From assembly GCF_016097555.1 (NCBI RefSeq), contig NC_054704.1, forward strand, positions 43,127,751 to 43,191,750: a DNA stretch of 64,000 bases, given 5' to 3'. Below, piece by piece: positions 23,920-37,400 of the stretch. The translations under genes were made by a program, and so were the position numbers. Under the pieces are notes generated by a model, which was not told the origin of the DNA, did not search any database, and was given only the letters and a program-made list of their open reading frames with translations. The stretch is from Gigantopelta aegis. Taxonomy: Eukaryota; Mollusca; Gastropoda; Neomphalida; Peltospiridae. Numbering within the stretch: the stretch's first letter is position 1; each line of letters starts with the position of its first letter.

Positions 23920-24095
23920 TTTATCCCATTCCAACCAGTGCTCAACAACTGGTACAAATGTATGGTAAATCATTCCCTGCTGTGTGCTATCCATTCTGTA
24001 GGAAAGTGCATACTATAAAGAGTAGCAGTACAGTAATAGCAGGTCTTGTTTTCAGTCCTCACAATTTTCAGAAGCAAAAAGCAGTGCCATTACAA
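23920..24095 (+). mobile_element. Worn SINE core fragment, block 2
   Basis: Orthologue of 17580-17762, with the same TGTGCTATCCATTCTGTAGG and GTAGCAGTACAGTAATAGCAGG motifs. Confidence 0.7.
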
Positions 24096-24147
24096 AAGCT
24101 GTTGAAAACAATGTTTAACAGTACTTCCTGTATTAATACTGTTTTTA

Positions 24148-24838
24148 TGGGGCAGGATTTTGGCTCAGTCCTAGGTCCTAGGATTACAGGATCAAAACAT
24201 TGGGCAAATTTCTCATGTCAGGGGGTGGGGTGTGTGACGTAGCCCAGGGCTTTTTCTTGTTCCAACCAGTAAACCACGACTGGCATAACAAAGGACATGG
24301 TATGTGCTATCCTGTCTGTGGGATGGTGCACATGAAAGATCCCTTGCTACTAATTGAAAAATGTACCGGATGCGTGTTTCCTCTCTTAAGACTATATGTC
24401 AAAAGTGCCAACTATTTGACATCCAGTACTGCAGGGGGTGGGACGTAGCCCAGTGGTAAAGCGTTCGATTGATGCGTGGTTGGTCTAGGATCGATCCCCG
24501 TCAGTGGACCCATTGGGCTATTTCTTGTTCCAGCCAGTGAACCACGACTGGTATAACAAAGGCCATGGTATGTACTATCCTGTCTGTGGGATGGTGCATA
24601 TAAAAGATCCATTGCTGCTAATCGAAAAGAGTAGTCCATGAAGTGGCGACAGTAGGTTTCCTCTCAATATCTGTGTGGTCCTTAACCCTATGTCTAACGC
24701 CATATAACCATAAAATAAAATGTGTTGAGTGTGTCGTTAAATAAAACATTTCCTTCTTTCCTTCCAGTACTGCAATAGCCGATGATTAATAAATCAATGT
24801 GCTCTAGTGGTGTCGTTAAACAAAACAAAACTTTTAAC
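24148..24838 (+). mobile_element. SINE interrupted by a second SINE, block 2
   Basis: Orthologue of 17838-18532. The inner SINE is 24434-24762, flanked by TCCAGTACTGCA at 24422-24433 and 24763-24774. The outer head is shortened relative to block 1. Confidence 0.93.
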
Positions 24839-24999
24839 TTTTCGTATCAGGGTTATCAGTGGGTTAAGAAAACCTACGTTACCCACGAGTTGTACCATAG
24901 TTTATTTGCACTTTACATCCACAGGTTTCAATAACTTTAAGCTAACACCAGGTTACAAATCTTGCACTGCCCGTTGGGTTTGTTCAGATTTATAACCAC

Positions 25000-25185
25000 A
25001 ACTGGTCAAAGGCAGTGGCATGTGCTTTCCTGTCTGTGGGAAAGTGTATATAAAAGATTCCTTGCTGCATTAGGAAAAATGTAGTGGGTTTCTTCAGAAT
25101 TACCAAATGTTTGACATGCAATAGCCAATGATTAAGTAATCAGTGTGCTCTGTTGGTATTGTTAAACACAAAACATAACTTTTTG
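25000..25185 (+). mobile_element. SINE fragment without head, block 2
   Basis: Orthologue of 18688-18870, with AAAGATTCCTTGCTGCATTA and a CAGTGTGCTCTGTTGGTATT tail. Confidence 0.8.
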
Positions 25186-28049
25186 TTCAGATGATGGTGG
25201 AAGATTTTGACACACACACATCAGGTTTTATGTCAGTATCATCGGATTGTTTTTTAGAGATCATTTGGAACCTTTAGATATAATATTGACATTTGGGAGA
25301 AGTGCAACTTTTTAAAAAGGGGTATCTTCCAAATAGGATCTCCATGATTACTCGAGTACTAGGGCATGGGCCGAGTCTAGGAAGACTTGAGTCTGTTTAC
25401 AGGACTCGAGTACCCGTAGTAGGTAGAACATAATGATCAACTATAATACAACGAACAATGTAGGACAATAATTTCAGCAGTAAATAATCAGCGATGTAAG
25501 TTACTCAATAATTATATGATTATGCGCTAGTTTCTCATTTTAAACTGTCAATCCGTCCATCCGTCACAACACTGAACGTATAATCCGGTTTTTAAATGCA
25601 ATACAATGGCATGATTTGGCATCCAAGTTCAGCACCTGAATTAAAATGCATAATGCTATTTTTACTTTATTCCTTAGTCTCATCATCATGTATTGTAAAT
25701 GTCAGGTAACTCGGGTCCGGGTCAAGTTTGACCCTCGAGTACTTGAATGCAGTATTTTGGACTCACGGAGGACCTACTTCCAAAGTATATTAGCATGCAT
25801 TACATATAAGAAAATATTTCACAAAAACACCCAGCCAACCCAGATATTGTATCTGCCCCATGAAAAAGCAATACATTTATTATATTATTCATACGTTAAA
25901 CAAGTGCTGGATTTTCGGGGCACATGATATTTGAAGAGTGGGTGCGTAACTCCAGCACCCACCCTTAGATCCAAGCCTGTGTAAGACTTGGTCTGTGTAA
26001 AAAAAAGAAAGAAGGGACAAGCGATTTTTATACAGTTTAAATATTATTCACATATATGTTTAACAATTTTAATACTTTTCCTCTTCATATTTAAAAAAAT
26101 ATAATGATAATAATAATATTAATAATAATAATAATAATAATGAACACTGGATACAATGTACGGTAGACTTGTGTTTTAAGAAATGCCTGATCAGTGTATT
26201 TTGAGAATCTGGATAATTAATTTTTGTATCAGTGGGATGATATGCTATTTCAAAAATTAATTTTGTAATATTAAGGATTCATTTTAGTTACTGGTAAATA
26301 TTGTAGCACATTTTTAAAATAAATAATTTTGCAGCTTGTTATACGATGGTATAACATCAGGAATTCTTTACACACACATTCACACACCATGACCAGAGCC
26401 AGGAAATATTTTTGGGAGGGATTAAGAGGAAAAGGGCATTTGGACCAGTTCATGAAAAGGGGAACCCAATAAAAATTAAAACAGAAAAAAAAACGAAAAA
26501 AGAAGCACTTGCCCCCTCTGGATCTGCAGAGGTGGATCCAGGGGGAACCAGGGGGATGCACCCTCCCAATTTTTCAAGTGCCCTCAAAATGTTCAAGTGC
26601 TCTTTTTGTTTGTATAAAAATTGTTTTGCACGTAAGCATTTTTAGCGGCATGAAGTTAAGCCCAAGCTTGCAGATGTGTGTCTGTGTTATTGAGTCGATA
26701 GAGTTCACCACATTGTCTAACGCGAGTAATGAGCACCCTAAAGTTGCATGATCAAAGTTGCATTATGATAGCCTAATAGTTTTTGCTTTGAAATTGTATA
26801 GATTTTCACAATTACTAATGATCAATAGGCTCTGTCATTTTTATGTATATCTGCCCTACCTAGACAGCATCTATAAAATAATCATGACTGAGTTAAAACT
26901 GTTTTTAAATAGATACATGTACTATGTAGATGATATCAGTTTTACAAGTATCAATGCATATACCCTTATATTTCAAGATATATATTGTATGGCTAATTCT
27001 ACCTTTATTAACCATTTAATATACGTTTTTGTTATGTACACATGAAAACAAACCCAAACCACTGTATATTTCCATCAGTTTCATCATCTAAACTGAAGGA
27101 ACAATTACAGTTAACATTTTCCCACACAATTGATTATGGATTTTTATAATCGATCATCATGTAAAAGCCAATCCAATCAAATTTTGATTGTAATCGATCA
27201 TTGGAACACCACTAATGGGTCTAATACAATAGAAAACATAAAATAAATTTTTATCTCATTTTTGTTATCACGATAGTCATAAAATGTAACATAAGTTAGT
27301 TTTATAACAATTATATTTTACTGCAGTTTCAACCTGGGGGTCATTCAACAATTACATAACACCCTGGGTGTGTGTATGTGTGTGGGTGGGTGTATCATAG
27401 GATGCATTACAAAAGACTTTTGGGGAATGAGGGGGAATGGGTTAAGTGTTGTGTAACATTTTTAAAACAATTGTCTCATTTTATTTATCAAGTAAAATGC
27501 AGATAGTCCCTGCCATTTTGTTCATTAACTATTGATTTTCTGTCTAGTGTTTATTATCAAACCAATCCAACATAATTACAAAATTCAGTAATGTTGTTCA
27601 AATTTTGTCATAATAATTACATTTCCATTGCATTCATTACATTATAATGTTATTCCATTGGTCCAGCCATGTGAGTTTGTTCATTTCTCAATGAATGTAA
27701 AAATTGTGTTGTTAAGGAACATCATATCTATTGACGTCACTTTATATTGATACTTGGTCTTATTGAGCATTATTGTTTAAGAACCAAAAAATAATTCAAA
27801 ATAAAATATGAACTTTTACTGTTATTATTACTATAAGTATTATAAAATATGAACTTTTACTGTTATTATTAGTATAAGTATGCTTCAAATTTAATTATAA
27901 GGCTGTCTTGTGAGGAATTTTTATTTCATGACACGTCTAGCATACAGTTATTTCAACATTTAGTCTGAAGAGAATCCTTTCTAAAACAGTAAGGGATTTT
28001 TACATGAACTTTCCCAGGCCTACATAAAACAGCCTTTAATGTTACAATA

Positions 28050-28788
28050 AGGGCAGGATCCAGTTTAGTAGGTAGAGCACTTGCCTGAGATTCTTGCATC
28101 GTAGGATCGAACCACCTCAGTGGATACATTATCTGACTGGGTTTTCCCCCTTCCCAACCAGTGTATCATGATTGATGTATCAAAGGCCATGGTATGTGCT
28201 TTCCTGTCTGTGGGAAAGTGCATATAAAAGAACCCTTGCTAGTGTTTCTACCAGAAAGAAATTTGTGGGTATGGTGCTATGGAAGTCAATGTAACGACAG
28301 TCAACAGAGGATATGGAGGGTCTCCCCCAGAAAGAAAATGGGTTAAGTTTAGGGTTAGGGTTCAGAAAATCCTATAGTAATGGTAAGAATAATTAATTTT
28401 GTCAAAGTATTAACTGAAAAAAAACAAAAAATCTGCAAAATATTTTGGGTATGGCGCCATACCCGTTTTAGCCTCTGGCAGAAACCCTGCTTGCTACTAA
28501 TGGAACAAAATGTAGCAGATTTACCCTCTGGCAGAAACCCTGCTTGCTACTAATGGAACAAATGTAGCAGATTTACCCTCTGGCAGAAACCCTGCTTGCT
28601 ACTAATGGAACAAAATGTAGCAGATTTACCCTCTGGCAGAAACCCTGCTTGCTACTAATGGAACAAAATGTAGCAGATTTCATCTTAAGACTACGAGACA
28701 AAAATGACCAAATGTTTGACATCCAATAACTGATTATTAATAAATAAACGTGCTCTAGTGGTGTCTTTAAACAGAACAAACTTTAACT
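28050..28788 (+). mobile_element. SINE carrying a MITE and a local expansion, block 3
   Basis: The MITE is at 28241-28489, flanked by CTTGCT. After it, a 52-54-bp segment made of the MITE right end plus SINE core (CCCTCTGGCAGAAACCCTGC, TTGCTACTAATGGAACAAAA) is repeated about four times to 28680. That expansion is absent in blocks 1 and 2. Confidence 0.92.
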
Positions 28789-28914
28789 TATCTGCCATGT
28801 ACAACTGTATATATTGTAGTTTATATTGTATTATTATAATAATAATGTAGTATAATTTGATTCATAGAAAAGGCCTAAGCGGTGAATAGTTTTGTATTGA
28901 CGTACCTCTTTTAA

Positions 28915-28917
28915 TTT

Positions 28918-28951
<34 letters not shown>

Positions 28952-28990
28952 CATCATTATCATTATTATTATCATTATTATTATTATTAT
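28915..28990. repeat. TTA/TCA microsatellite, block 3
   Basis: TTATCA hexamers pass into TTA triplets. This is the shortest of the three orthologous arrays. Confidence 0.95.
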
Positions 28991-30106
28991 CAAAGACCTA
29001 ACACCCTGAGTAGAATGTAGATAATTAATTATTATAGGGCTCACTGGGTATCATGGGTTGTAGAATCTATTTCCCTTGGTGTACCAACCCATTAGTGTTT
29101 TCCCATTCCAACAAATATATCATAAAAGCTACATGTAGGTATATATATTCAAAACAATGGTATGTGACAATAGCTTCTCTTTTTTTCATGAGAAAGACAC
29201 CATTAAATGTTTTAATACCATTGTGTTATAGATTTTAACAGCATTTTTGCTGACATAGTAGTTTAGCTAAATTTGCTATATATAGAAAGAAATGAACTGT
29301 GTCTGCAGGTATTCAGATGTAATGTCTATGCTTTAGTGACTCCAGATAGTGTAACTGTCAGTTCTTAGAAAGAAAACTAGGTCACAATTTCCTCAGGAAT
29401 GGATAGGTACATTGACAGTGACGTAAACCTACATAACTGAAGTGGTGTTTTATTATAAACAAAACTTTATAATATATTTTAATACATGGATTGATTTAAT
29501 TTTTTTTATTAAAAAGGTGTTTTTTGGGGGGTTTTAATTTATGAACAGGTATGTTACATTACGTCACTTCCTCCTTTTCAGATAAGACTCCATTGTTGTA
29601 AGTACTGTAGCCCTATTGCGTGTTGGTCATTAACCAAAAAAACACCCCATTAAATTTAGTTTGACAACTGAATTTCTGACTAGAATTAATACTTGTGCAT
29701 GTAAGTGTATTTTAAGCATATAATTGCAGAAAGATTAAGCTAGCCCAAGCAAATACTGGTATCTAATTCATTTTGTAGATATGGTGTGATATTAACCTTT
29801 TACAGCTATATGGCTAGCAATTTTAGTATTTTAATACCATTTGCCCTTCCATAAGTATTCTCATTTTTCTTTTATATCTTTATCCCATTCCAACCAGTGG
29901 TCAACAACTGGTACAAATGTATGGTAAATCATTCCCTGCTGTGTGCTATCCATTCTGTAGGAAAGTGCATACTATAAAGAGTAGCAGTACAGTAATAGCA
30001 GGTCTTGTTTTCAGTCCGCACAATTTTCAGAAGCAAAAAGCAGTGCCATTACAAAAGCTGTTGACAACAATGTTTAACAGTACTTCCTGTATTTATATTG
30101 TTTTTA

Positions 30107-30380
30107 CAGGGTGGGATTTTGGCTCAGTCAGGGAAGCAATTGCCTGAGGCCCTAGGATTACAGGATCAAAACATTGGGCAAATTTCTCATGTCAGGGGGT
30201 GGGGTGTGTGACGTAGCCCAGGGCTATTTCTTGTTCCAACCAGTAAACCATGACTGGCATAACAAAGGACGTGGTATGTGCTATCCTGTCTGTGGGATGG
30301 TGCACATAAAAGATCCCTTGCTACTGATTGAAAAATGTACCGGATGCGTGTTTCCTCTCTTAAGACTATATGTCAAAAGT
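30107..30380 (+). mobile_element. Outer SINE of the nested pair, truncated at the block 3 end
   Basis: Head GGGATTTTGGCTCAGTCAGG and core as in blocks 1 and 2. It ends before the site where the inner SINE is inserted in those copies, so block 3 cannot show whether that insertion was present. Confidence 0.85.
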
Positions 30381-30600
30381 GATCCATAACTGGTTCAACA
30401 AAGGCCATGGTTTGTGCTATCCTGCCTGTGGGAAGCGCAAGTAAAAGATCCCTTGCTACTAATCGGAAAGAGTAGCCCATGTAGTGGTGACAGCGGATTT
30501 CCTCTCAAAATCTGTGTGGTCCGTAACCATATGTCTGACGCCATATATCCGTAAATAAAATGTGTCAAGTACGTTGTTAAATAAAAATTTCTTTCTTTTA
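30381..30600 (+). mobile_element. SINE, 5'-truncated, directly abutting block 3
   Basis: It starts in the core (ATCCATAACTGGTTCAACAA) and continues through ATGTCTGACGCCATATATCC to a TTTCTTTCTTTT tail. Its junction with the end of block 3 lies inside SINE sequence on both sides, at different core positions. Confidence 0.88.
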
Positions 30601-30855
30601 CCGCCTCAGCTTTGACGCAATCTAAAGCCCTGAGTATTCAAATGCTGTCACTTTGCAACTCTCTACAGTACCACTAAACTGAGTGCATGATACTTCTATG
30701 TTCAGAACACTGCAAAGTTGCATTGCAAAATTTCTATTGAAAACGTTTTGTTTGAAGATTACTATATGGGCATCTAACAGTGAAGGAATATTATATTTAG
30801 AAAAATTGTACCATATATATAAAATATGGATATGAAGTGAAATTATGGATGATAG

Positions 30856-31203
30856 GGGTGGGACGTAGCCCAGTGGTAAAGCGCTCGCTTCATGCACGAT
30901 CAGTCTAGGATTGATCCTTGGTGGGCCCATTGAGCTATTTCTCGTTCCAGCCAGTGCACGACAACTGGTATATTAGTTTCGCACTCCATCCAGTGCACCA
31001 TGACTGGTATTGCTATCCTGTCTGTGGGATGGTGCATATAAAAGATCCCTTGCTGCTATTCAAAAAGAGTAACCCATGAAGTGGCGATAGCAGGTTTCCT
31101 TTCTCAGTATGTGTGGTCCTTAACCATATGTCTGATGCCATATAACCGTAAATAAAATGTGTTGAGTGCATCGTTAAATAAAACATTTCAATCCTTCCTT
31201 CTT
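30856..31203 (+). mobile_element. SINE, near full length, with internal core duplication
   Basis: The head is GGGGTGGGACGTAGCCCAGT. The CCAGTGCACCA..ACTGGTAT segment occurs twice (about 30949 and 30989). The CGTTAAATAAAACATTTC tail is present. Flanks TTATGGATGATA / TTATGGGCGATA are a likely 12-bp target duplication with two differences. Confidence 0.9.
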
Positions 31204-31467
31204 TATGGGCGATATGTTATATTTGATGTGTACTAAGAGGGTGGAAAACCAACGATGGTGCAGAAATTGTCTGTTGGCAAAACTGTGAAAACATTACTAT
31301 TTTAAGCACAAAACTAATTTCAATTAAAAATACTATATAATGTTATATGAAGACCACACAATATATATCATAGAATTAATATTATATATATTATAGAAAG
31401 TATAGACATCTATTTCATTTATCAGTGATGTATCACTGAATGTTGTGCATTTGCATTTGCAGATAAG

Positions 31468-34400
31468 ATGAAGAGGTTTGATATACCGGAAGTTCCAGTT
31501 GAACTGCACTATGAAAAAAAGGTATGTTACAAAAGATGAATTGTGAGGTGAGGGGTGAGGGACTTTTTTATATGTTAATAAATTGTTGACCTATTTTATT
31601 AAATAATACAGTACAAAATTGGTATTATATACTAAAAGATTATATAAGAATTGTTTGTAATTTTTTGTGAATTTATTGCTGTATAACAGTCCCAAATTGT
31701 ATAAAATTGCATATACTAAATTAATGCTAAATTTGTGACCGTTATACATCCATTAATTTCACTTAAAAAATGACAAACAATTCTTATAATTACAAAGTTA
31801 GTTGTGCTAACTTATTTATTTAGTTAAAACTAGACATAATTCATAAATCAGTTTCTAACATTATTCCCATGATAAGCCTTATGTAATGACGTCCCATTCG
31901 ACATAATAACATAATTTTCTGAGGTTTTTAGATTAAAATCCTTCACTAGGCTACGCAATTGTATGCAGTTTGTAACTTGTACATCGATAAATTCATTAAA
32001 AAATGACAAACCGTTCTTATATAAGTACAAACACAGAAGCGTATGCAGAGGGTGGGTTTTGGCGGTCAAACCCTCACCTTGATCAAGCAATTGTTCTCTT
32101 TTTTTCAACCTAATAAATTTCGCTAGCCACAGTTTATCCTCCCACCTCTTCTAAAATGTATGCTCAAGCACCTGGACACACCATATTTAGTTAAAAATAC
32201 ATATAAATCAGCTGTTAGCATCCTTTCCATGACCTGTTTTACATAATGATGCCCCAGCTGGTGTACTGACATATTTTTGGAGGTTTATCAAAGGATAACT
32301 TTCAGTTTTTCTTCAACATCGTCCAATCAAATTAGAGTAAATCGTATAAATGTGGAAAGTTTGTAATTATAAATATTTAAATGTTTGTTATTACTAAGTC
32401 AACTTTTCTTTTGGAGACTTATTTTCTCCGACAATTTTGATTGAATTGTTCTGAAAGTTGATACAATGATCCTCTGGTAGAGAAAGATATTTTGAATTTT
32501 TGAATTTTTAAATTAAATTTAAAAACATTTAATTGAAAATTTAAAAGTCTTTCTCCTAGATTTTTGATCGAACAGTTCTGAAAGTTGATACTATGATTCT
32601 CTGGCACAGTCTTCACAAACTATTAGAGATATACAATGTATTTTGTAATTTTCAAATTTGTATTAAATTTAAATAAAAATTTATCATTAAATGGTCATTA
32701 CAAATTAATAAATTATCAACTCCTGATAAAATTAAATATTAAATAGTGCAAGGCCCCGTTCCATGAAGCAATCTTAGCACTAAGATCACCTTAGTGCATA
32801 CGGTAACTATGGACTTAAGGCGATCTTAGGGCTAAGATTGCTTTGTGGAATGGGGCCCTGCTCTATAGGCTGATAGGCCTTCTGTTAACACTAAGCTCAC
32901 TCTAGGCATATTCTCACATTTAAACAGAATACGGATAGAGGACACTAAATCAAGTCAACCTAGTGAGGCTGTGAACTTTTGCGACTACATATTAATTGAT
33001 GCTAATTAATATCCATTTTATTCAAGGGATTAGCAAATTTAAAATATGCTTATATACAGGAGTAAATGTAACTTTTTTTTTTTTTTTTTAGCATGATCCG
33101 CTTGGCTTTCCTGATGTCATTGAAGATGACACCAGGAACATCGACTCTGCATTCCAGAGCGGTTATGAGAACGATCATGACACCTTAAGTGTAGATGAGA
33201 CTGCTGCAGATGAGGTTATAACATCCCATCACATAGAAAGCAGCAATCTCTCCAGAAGAGAAGCTGTTGTTGACCAGGCGCAGGACCATGATGGAAGACT
33301 TGTTTATGGTTCAAAGGAGGACATCAATACGTTTATAAACAAAATGATGAATAGTAATGACGGATCTGGAGTGATTCTTGAGAGGGTGAGCGTGAGGTTT
33401 TGTTAATGGATATAAACAATAATTATTATCATTATAAGCATTGATATTGGTTTCATCAATAGGCATAGCCTATTTAAAAACCTTTCCATACATTGACAGA
33501 AGCATATTAACAAACCTACTATAATTATATTTAAATTGGAGGGGTGACATAGCTCAGTGGTAAAGTGCTCATCTCATGCACAGTCATTCTATGATCGATC
33601 CCTGTTGTAAAATTTATGTTTTACCCGATTATGAACAATATCACAAATGCATTAAAGGTGCAGACCCACATTTTAGCCCGAGAAAATGGACACGAAGTTT
33701 AGTTAATCTACAAACATGTAACATGCATTTGGATACGGTTATAATGGAGAGATGCTAAAGTTTGTGATGTTTAAACAGGGAAATACTGTCAAAAATAACT
33801 AGAGCTGGTCTCTATACCCATTACTTCTTAGACGAACATGTTTTTAGAATTATGAAAAATGCATTTTGGGTTATTGCAAAACCTTGGATGACCAGAACCA
33901 CTTCAGGTGTACAAAAATTAATATTCTAAATAAAATGTATGTAGTCCTAATTTAAATTATTACAAACGGCTTTAATAGTGAAAAAATATGCCGTAGTGTG
34001 TAAAAACTAAGGTCTGTGACTTTAAGTGTAAATTAAATACTGAAAAAACTAAAATTTTAACAGGAATGTGACAATAATATGTTTCTTGTTTTGTTTTTTT
34101 TACCCCCAACACTTGCATTAACAGCTAACTATTTTTCTCTGTACAGTTCTCCTCCATCTTAAAGATAACCAGTGGCAATTATATTGATTTTACTGTCCAT
34201 GAACCATTGCAAGATAAGATTGATGTTTGTGAAGATGGGATCACAAAGAAGTTGTTTATAAAGAAAAAGGTTTGTAATATTTTGTTTGAACGTATTTCAA
34301 TTACTTATTTAAATATTGTTTTGAAATAAACAAGACACTATACTATGTAAACTTTTTATCAACATAATAGCTTGCTAGGAGTTTGAGTTATTTCATCTAC

Positions 34401-37400
34401 TGGTCATATAATAAAAATACATAACTTCACATACATAGTTTTAGCTTCCTATTTATTGCAAGTATTGCAAGCATAGCGGTCGAGTGGTATGTTCTTTCGC
34501 AAAATAAACGAGTGCAATAAAAAGGAAGTGAAAACAACGTAATATATACTATGTAAAGTTCTGTATTTATTACATACCTTCTTTTATGTTTTACAAAAAC
34601 GGTTTTTAATTTAACGTTAGATCTATGATCAAAACTCCTTTCATGGATTCATTTAACGTTAAGAATCATACTCAGATGTCTTAAACAGGGAAGAGTAGTA
34701 GTTTACTGGATATTAAGGGGAAAATTTGCCTGTTTGTCTGTCTGTCTATCTACATACCTGCTTTTAATTAATAGGTATTATGGGTAAAATGAATGAAATT
34801 TGTAACATTTATTCTGGCGAACACAACAATAAGTGCAGTCCTAATAATTCAAACCCATCCTCTGTTTGTAAACATTATATAAAATGACCTGATAATAGTG
34901 AATGATCATTTATAAATTCCCACTGATTCCCAACACTAATCCCACCCAAAATGATGTCCTGTGCTAACAAATAGGATATTAACTGCAGTCATTTTTGTGA
35001 TTACAAGATAAAACGAGTATTAGAAACTAGAAGATCAGTACCAAAAATTTCATTTATTGAACAATATGTGTACCGAAAGCAGGAAGTAGAAATTAATTTT
35101 TGTGGTTACAAGATAAAATTAGAAACTAGAAGATCAGTAAATTAATTTATTGTTCTGTTTCATTTCAGGTGCCCATTGAACAATTCATGGCCCGAAAGCA
35201 GGAAGTAGAAATTCCTCTGCAGTACCAGGATTGCAAATGGATGGTTCAGATTTATGGACTTAAAAAACCAGAAGATGATGTCATCATATTAATGGAATAT
35301 TGTGCAGGTATGGAAAAATGCTTGCTGAAGGTCGTGTTGGTCGTTGTGATGAATTGTGTTTAGTATTTATAAACAAAAAACCAGGTACATTTCGATATGT
35401 ATGTGTCACTGTCAGGCAGGCCTTTTAAGAATTTGCATCTATTTTGACATCGGAAACTAAGAATAGAAGTAGCTTGCTGAAGTGTGTTGAGTTAACTAGC
35501 ATACTGTTTCATGTCTCTTTGATTAATGAACTGCATTAACATTTTGTAGATTTGGTGAATTATTATTTTTTATTATTTTACAATTGTTTTTTATTATCCA
35601 AGAATTCAGCTTTTGAGGAGAAATGACAATTCGAAATGTGTTAAAGATTTGTTATAAATAATGTCGAATGTTTCCTTTGTAGAACTGTCAAAATTACCAA
35701 ATATACGATGTCCATTAATTGACGATTACTTTATTAATGTGCTCTTGTAGTGTCATTAAACAAAAGAAATTTTAACATCCTAATCACTTGTTATATGATT
35801 ACACTGGCAGGTGGCACTATTGAAGACATTGCACACACTGATATGTGGTCTTCAAGTCACTGGCTTATGTTGACTGAACAGTTGCTTGAAGCTCTTGTGT
35901 TTCTACAGAACCAAGACATTTGTCATGGTGATATAAAATGTAAGTAATTGCATGATAATCTTATTCATTGTTTTATCAAGTGATAAAAATACATTTTTAT
36001 TTTTATTCTTGTGGTTTTTAATTTTTTTATTAAATTTAATAATTTTAAATTAAAAATTAACATGGAAAATTTAAAAGTCTATTTTCTAGAGTTTTGTTTG
36101 AAAAGTTCTGAAATTTGATACTATGATTCTCTGGGGAAGTCTTCACAAACCAATTGTCTATTTTGAGTATTTGGGAATTTTAATTAAATTTTAAATGTTC
36201 AAAGAGTGTTTTCTCCTGGAGTTTTAGAAATTTTACCTCTGCTATTGACATTCATCATTGGAGATTTTCTAATTCTGATTTGTCTGCTTTCTGTACAGGA
36301 TCCGTCCGTAAACCTTTGCTTTGAAGTCTCATCTTGTTATATACCGGTAGTTTCAATTCAATTATCCTGAAACTTGGTACAATTATCCTCAGGGATACTT
36401 TCCAAAACCTAATAGATATTTCAGAAATTTAGATTTTTTTTTTTTTTTTTTAATGTAAATCTTTCAATTTAAATTGAAAATTAAATAGTGGAGATGTATA
36501 GGGTGATAGGTTTCTTGTTTGTATTTATTAAAGTATAACTTTTTCAAATTTATCCAGCCAGTGCACCACGACTGGTATATCAAAGGCTGTGGTATGTACT
36601 ACCCTGTCTATGGGATGGTGCATATGAAAGATCCCTTCCTTTCTTTCACAAATTTACTACATGCTATACTGTTTTGAAAAACTTTGTGACTGTTAAACAC
36701 CAACAAATTCCCCCAAAATTAAAACCAGTTCTTGTATGGGTTAAAAATTAAATTAGAAATTATAACAAAAAATGTATGGTACCGTAATATTTTAACTATA
36801 GTGTGTATTGAACATTTTACATGTAATTGTTTTATTTGCAGTATCAAACCTCCTTTTAAGGAATAGTGATGATCCGAAATCAGTCTGTATCACTGACTGG
36901 GAGAGTGCAAAAACCCCATTTTATAAGATCAACAACAGAGGTATATTTTGTATACAGTTGTTTAACTATTTGATATTATATTTTGTTTCAGCAAGCTACT
37001 ATTCAGTCAACAAAAATTTGGCAATAATAAATAATAATAATAAATTTGCTGTAAAGTGTCAAAGGATTAGCATACTGTGTGATTGATAAATAACAATTTG
37101 ATTGAAGAAATTTCTGTATTATTGCACTAAAGGTATTTTTGCCAGCCTCGATCAATGTGTTTTTGTATCATCTGTCATCCCGTGTCTGTCACTGCTGTAA
37201 ATATCAACACAAGTTTACATAGAAGCTTCAATACATTCCTTATTGTAATTTATGAATCCATAAATGAAATAAATGTTTTATTTTATCTGTTAATGTAAAC
37301 ATCCAAGCATACTTTGAATTTCCCCGAGTGACAAAACAACCAATATGGCTGCCCAGACTATAAAGCTGAAAGCATGGCCTATATAACTATCATGGTTAAT

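Larger units (their letters stand above)
20703..26990. repeat. Tandem block, copy 2 (6.29 kb)
   Basis: It is colinear with copy 1, starting at the same GTGTGCACCCTGCAAATGGC. Differences include a private SINE insertion (21545-21875), an intact MITE in the SINE at 22193 (remnant only in copy 1), a longer mixed TTA/TGA/TCA microsatellite, and lack of a 36-bp duplication seen at 15785-15835 and 27835-27885. It joins copy 3 at ATGGCTAATTC with loss of about 50 bases relative to the copy 1/2 junction. Confidence 0.93.
26991..30380. repeat. Tandem block, copy 3 (3.39 kb, cut short on the right)
   Basis: It is colinear with copies 1 and 2 from GGCTAATTCTACCTTTATTA to TATATGTCAAAAGTG inside a SINE, where homology stops. 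Its empty site TTATTGAGCATTATTG lies near 27764. It lacks about 65 bp (GGATTGTCTGTTATTTCA region) present in copies 1 and 2 near 15858 and 21975. Confidence 0.93.
31522..33091. other. Kinase intron 1
   Basis: AT-rich. It holds a palindromic MITE at 32752-32859 and two tandem copies of a segment of about 130 bp at 32418-32680 (GTTCTGAAAGTTGATACAAT and GTTCTGAAAGTTGATACTAT). No coding signal. Confidence 0.8.

Noticed and set aside
33576-33758. 60-codon frame in kinase intron 2
   Set aside because: It is made of a SINE head fragment and the left part of a MITE.
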